Assembly: GCF_029931775.1 (NCBI RefSeq)
Contig: NC_079320.1
Span: 59,785,521-59,849,520 of the forward strand
Origin: Euleptes europaea
Taxonomy: Eukaryota; Chordata; Lepidosauria; Squamata; Sphaerodactylidae
DNA: 64,000 bases
Direction of reading: 5' to 3'
Part shown: positions 63,748-64,000 of the stretch, in pieces
How the letters are laid out: each line of letters starts with the position of its first letter
Numbering within the stretch: position 1 is the stretch's first letter
Notes under the pieces: generated by a model
What the model saw: the letters and a program-made list of their open reading frames with translations, nothing else
What the model was told of the DNA's origin: nothing
Database searches by the model: none
Made by a program: the position numbers and the translations under genes

Positions 63748-64000
63748 CTGTTAACACAAAATGTACAAACTTGTTTGCCAGAACAATTTTGTAACTTCAA
63801 GAAGTTGCAGCTGTTGAAATCTGCTTAGATCACCACCATTTTAAACTGGTTTTACCTAATTCTAGGCATGTATATGAGTTTAAGAAGAAGTTGAGTGCCA
63901 GAGGACCATATCTTCTTATTTGCAGTGCTACTGACTAGATTTTATATACATACACAAGTGAAAATATTTTTTAAAACCAAAGTGAACTAGGACATTCAAT

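Noticed and set aside
1-64000. CRISPR arrays, operons, bacterial promoters or terminators
   Set aside because: The window is vertebrate nuclear DNA. Regular short spacers are absent, and the only arrays are microsatellites and the transposon-internal tandem repeat.

Overview
This is a vertebrate nuclear window, almost certainly from a squamate reptile (lizard or gecko type). The evidence is the repeat load: two SINE families of squamate type (one tRNA-derived, one with a 5S rRNA-derived head), Bov-B and CR1 LINE pieces, many short hAT elements with 8-bp target duplications, and remnants that look Penelope-like. No prokaryotic features are present. The species is not identifiable from the sequence alone.

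Three host genes can be read exon by exon, and all splice phases fit. CASP3 (executioner caspase-3) lies on the minus strand, with six coding exons from 28492 down to 21669. PRIMPOL (primase-polymerase) lies on the plus strand, with twelve coding exons from 44496 to 55738. The C-terminal half of CENPU (inner-kinetochore subunit) lies on the minus strand, with seven exons from 63747 down to 56282; its 5' part is beyond the right edge. The order CASP3(-) PRIMPOL(+) CENPU(-) is the order on human 4q35.1, so this is conserved synteny. In human the next gene on the CASP3 side is IRF2 (minus). The CpG-rich left end of the window (about 1-1160), which carries an interferon-response-type motif, is a candidate for that promoter, but no IRF2 coding exon is visible.

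Layout. 1-1160: CpG-rich, promoter-like. 1160-19500: intergenic DNA dominated by mobile elements. 19600-21668: low-repeat AT-rich tract, probably CASP3 3' UTR and downstream DNA. 21669-30100: CASP3 exons. 30100-36050: CASP3 intron 1, with a dense nest of insertions at 33.8-36.05 kb. 36050-36540: CpG island, the likely shared head-to-head promoter of CASP3 and PRIMPOL. 36400-44495: PRIMPOL intron 1, filled with Bov-B, Penelope-like and two large hAT elements. 44496-55738: PRIMPOL coding exons. 55739-56281: tail-to-tail gap whose two poly(A) signals are 32 bases apart. 56282-64000: CENPU.

The genes are not an operon. CASP3 carries out apoptosis, PRIMPOL restarts DNA synthesis at stalled forks, and CENPU works at centromeres. 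What they share is DNA geography: one bidirectional promoter and one convergent terminator region.

Most notable points: PRIMPOL lacks the ATG at the position where the human protein starts; caspase-3 has lost the two phenylalanines of its S5 pocket; a Tigger1-like element sits in a PRIMPOL intron; a SPIN-like hAT with a CpG-rich interior ends 231 bases before PRIMPOL exon 2; and several insertions are nested inside other insertions with readable target duplications. I found no retrovirus or capsid-bearing element that I could support.
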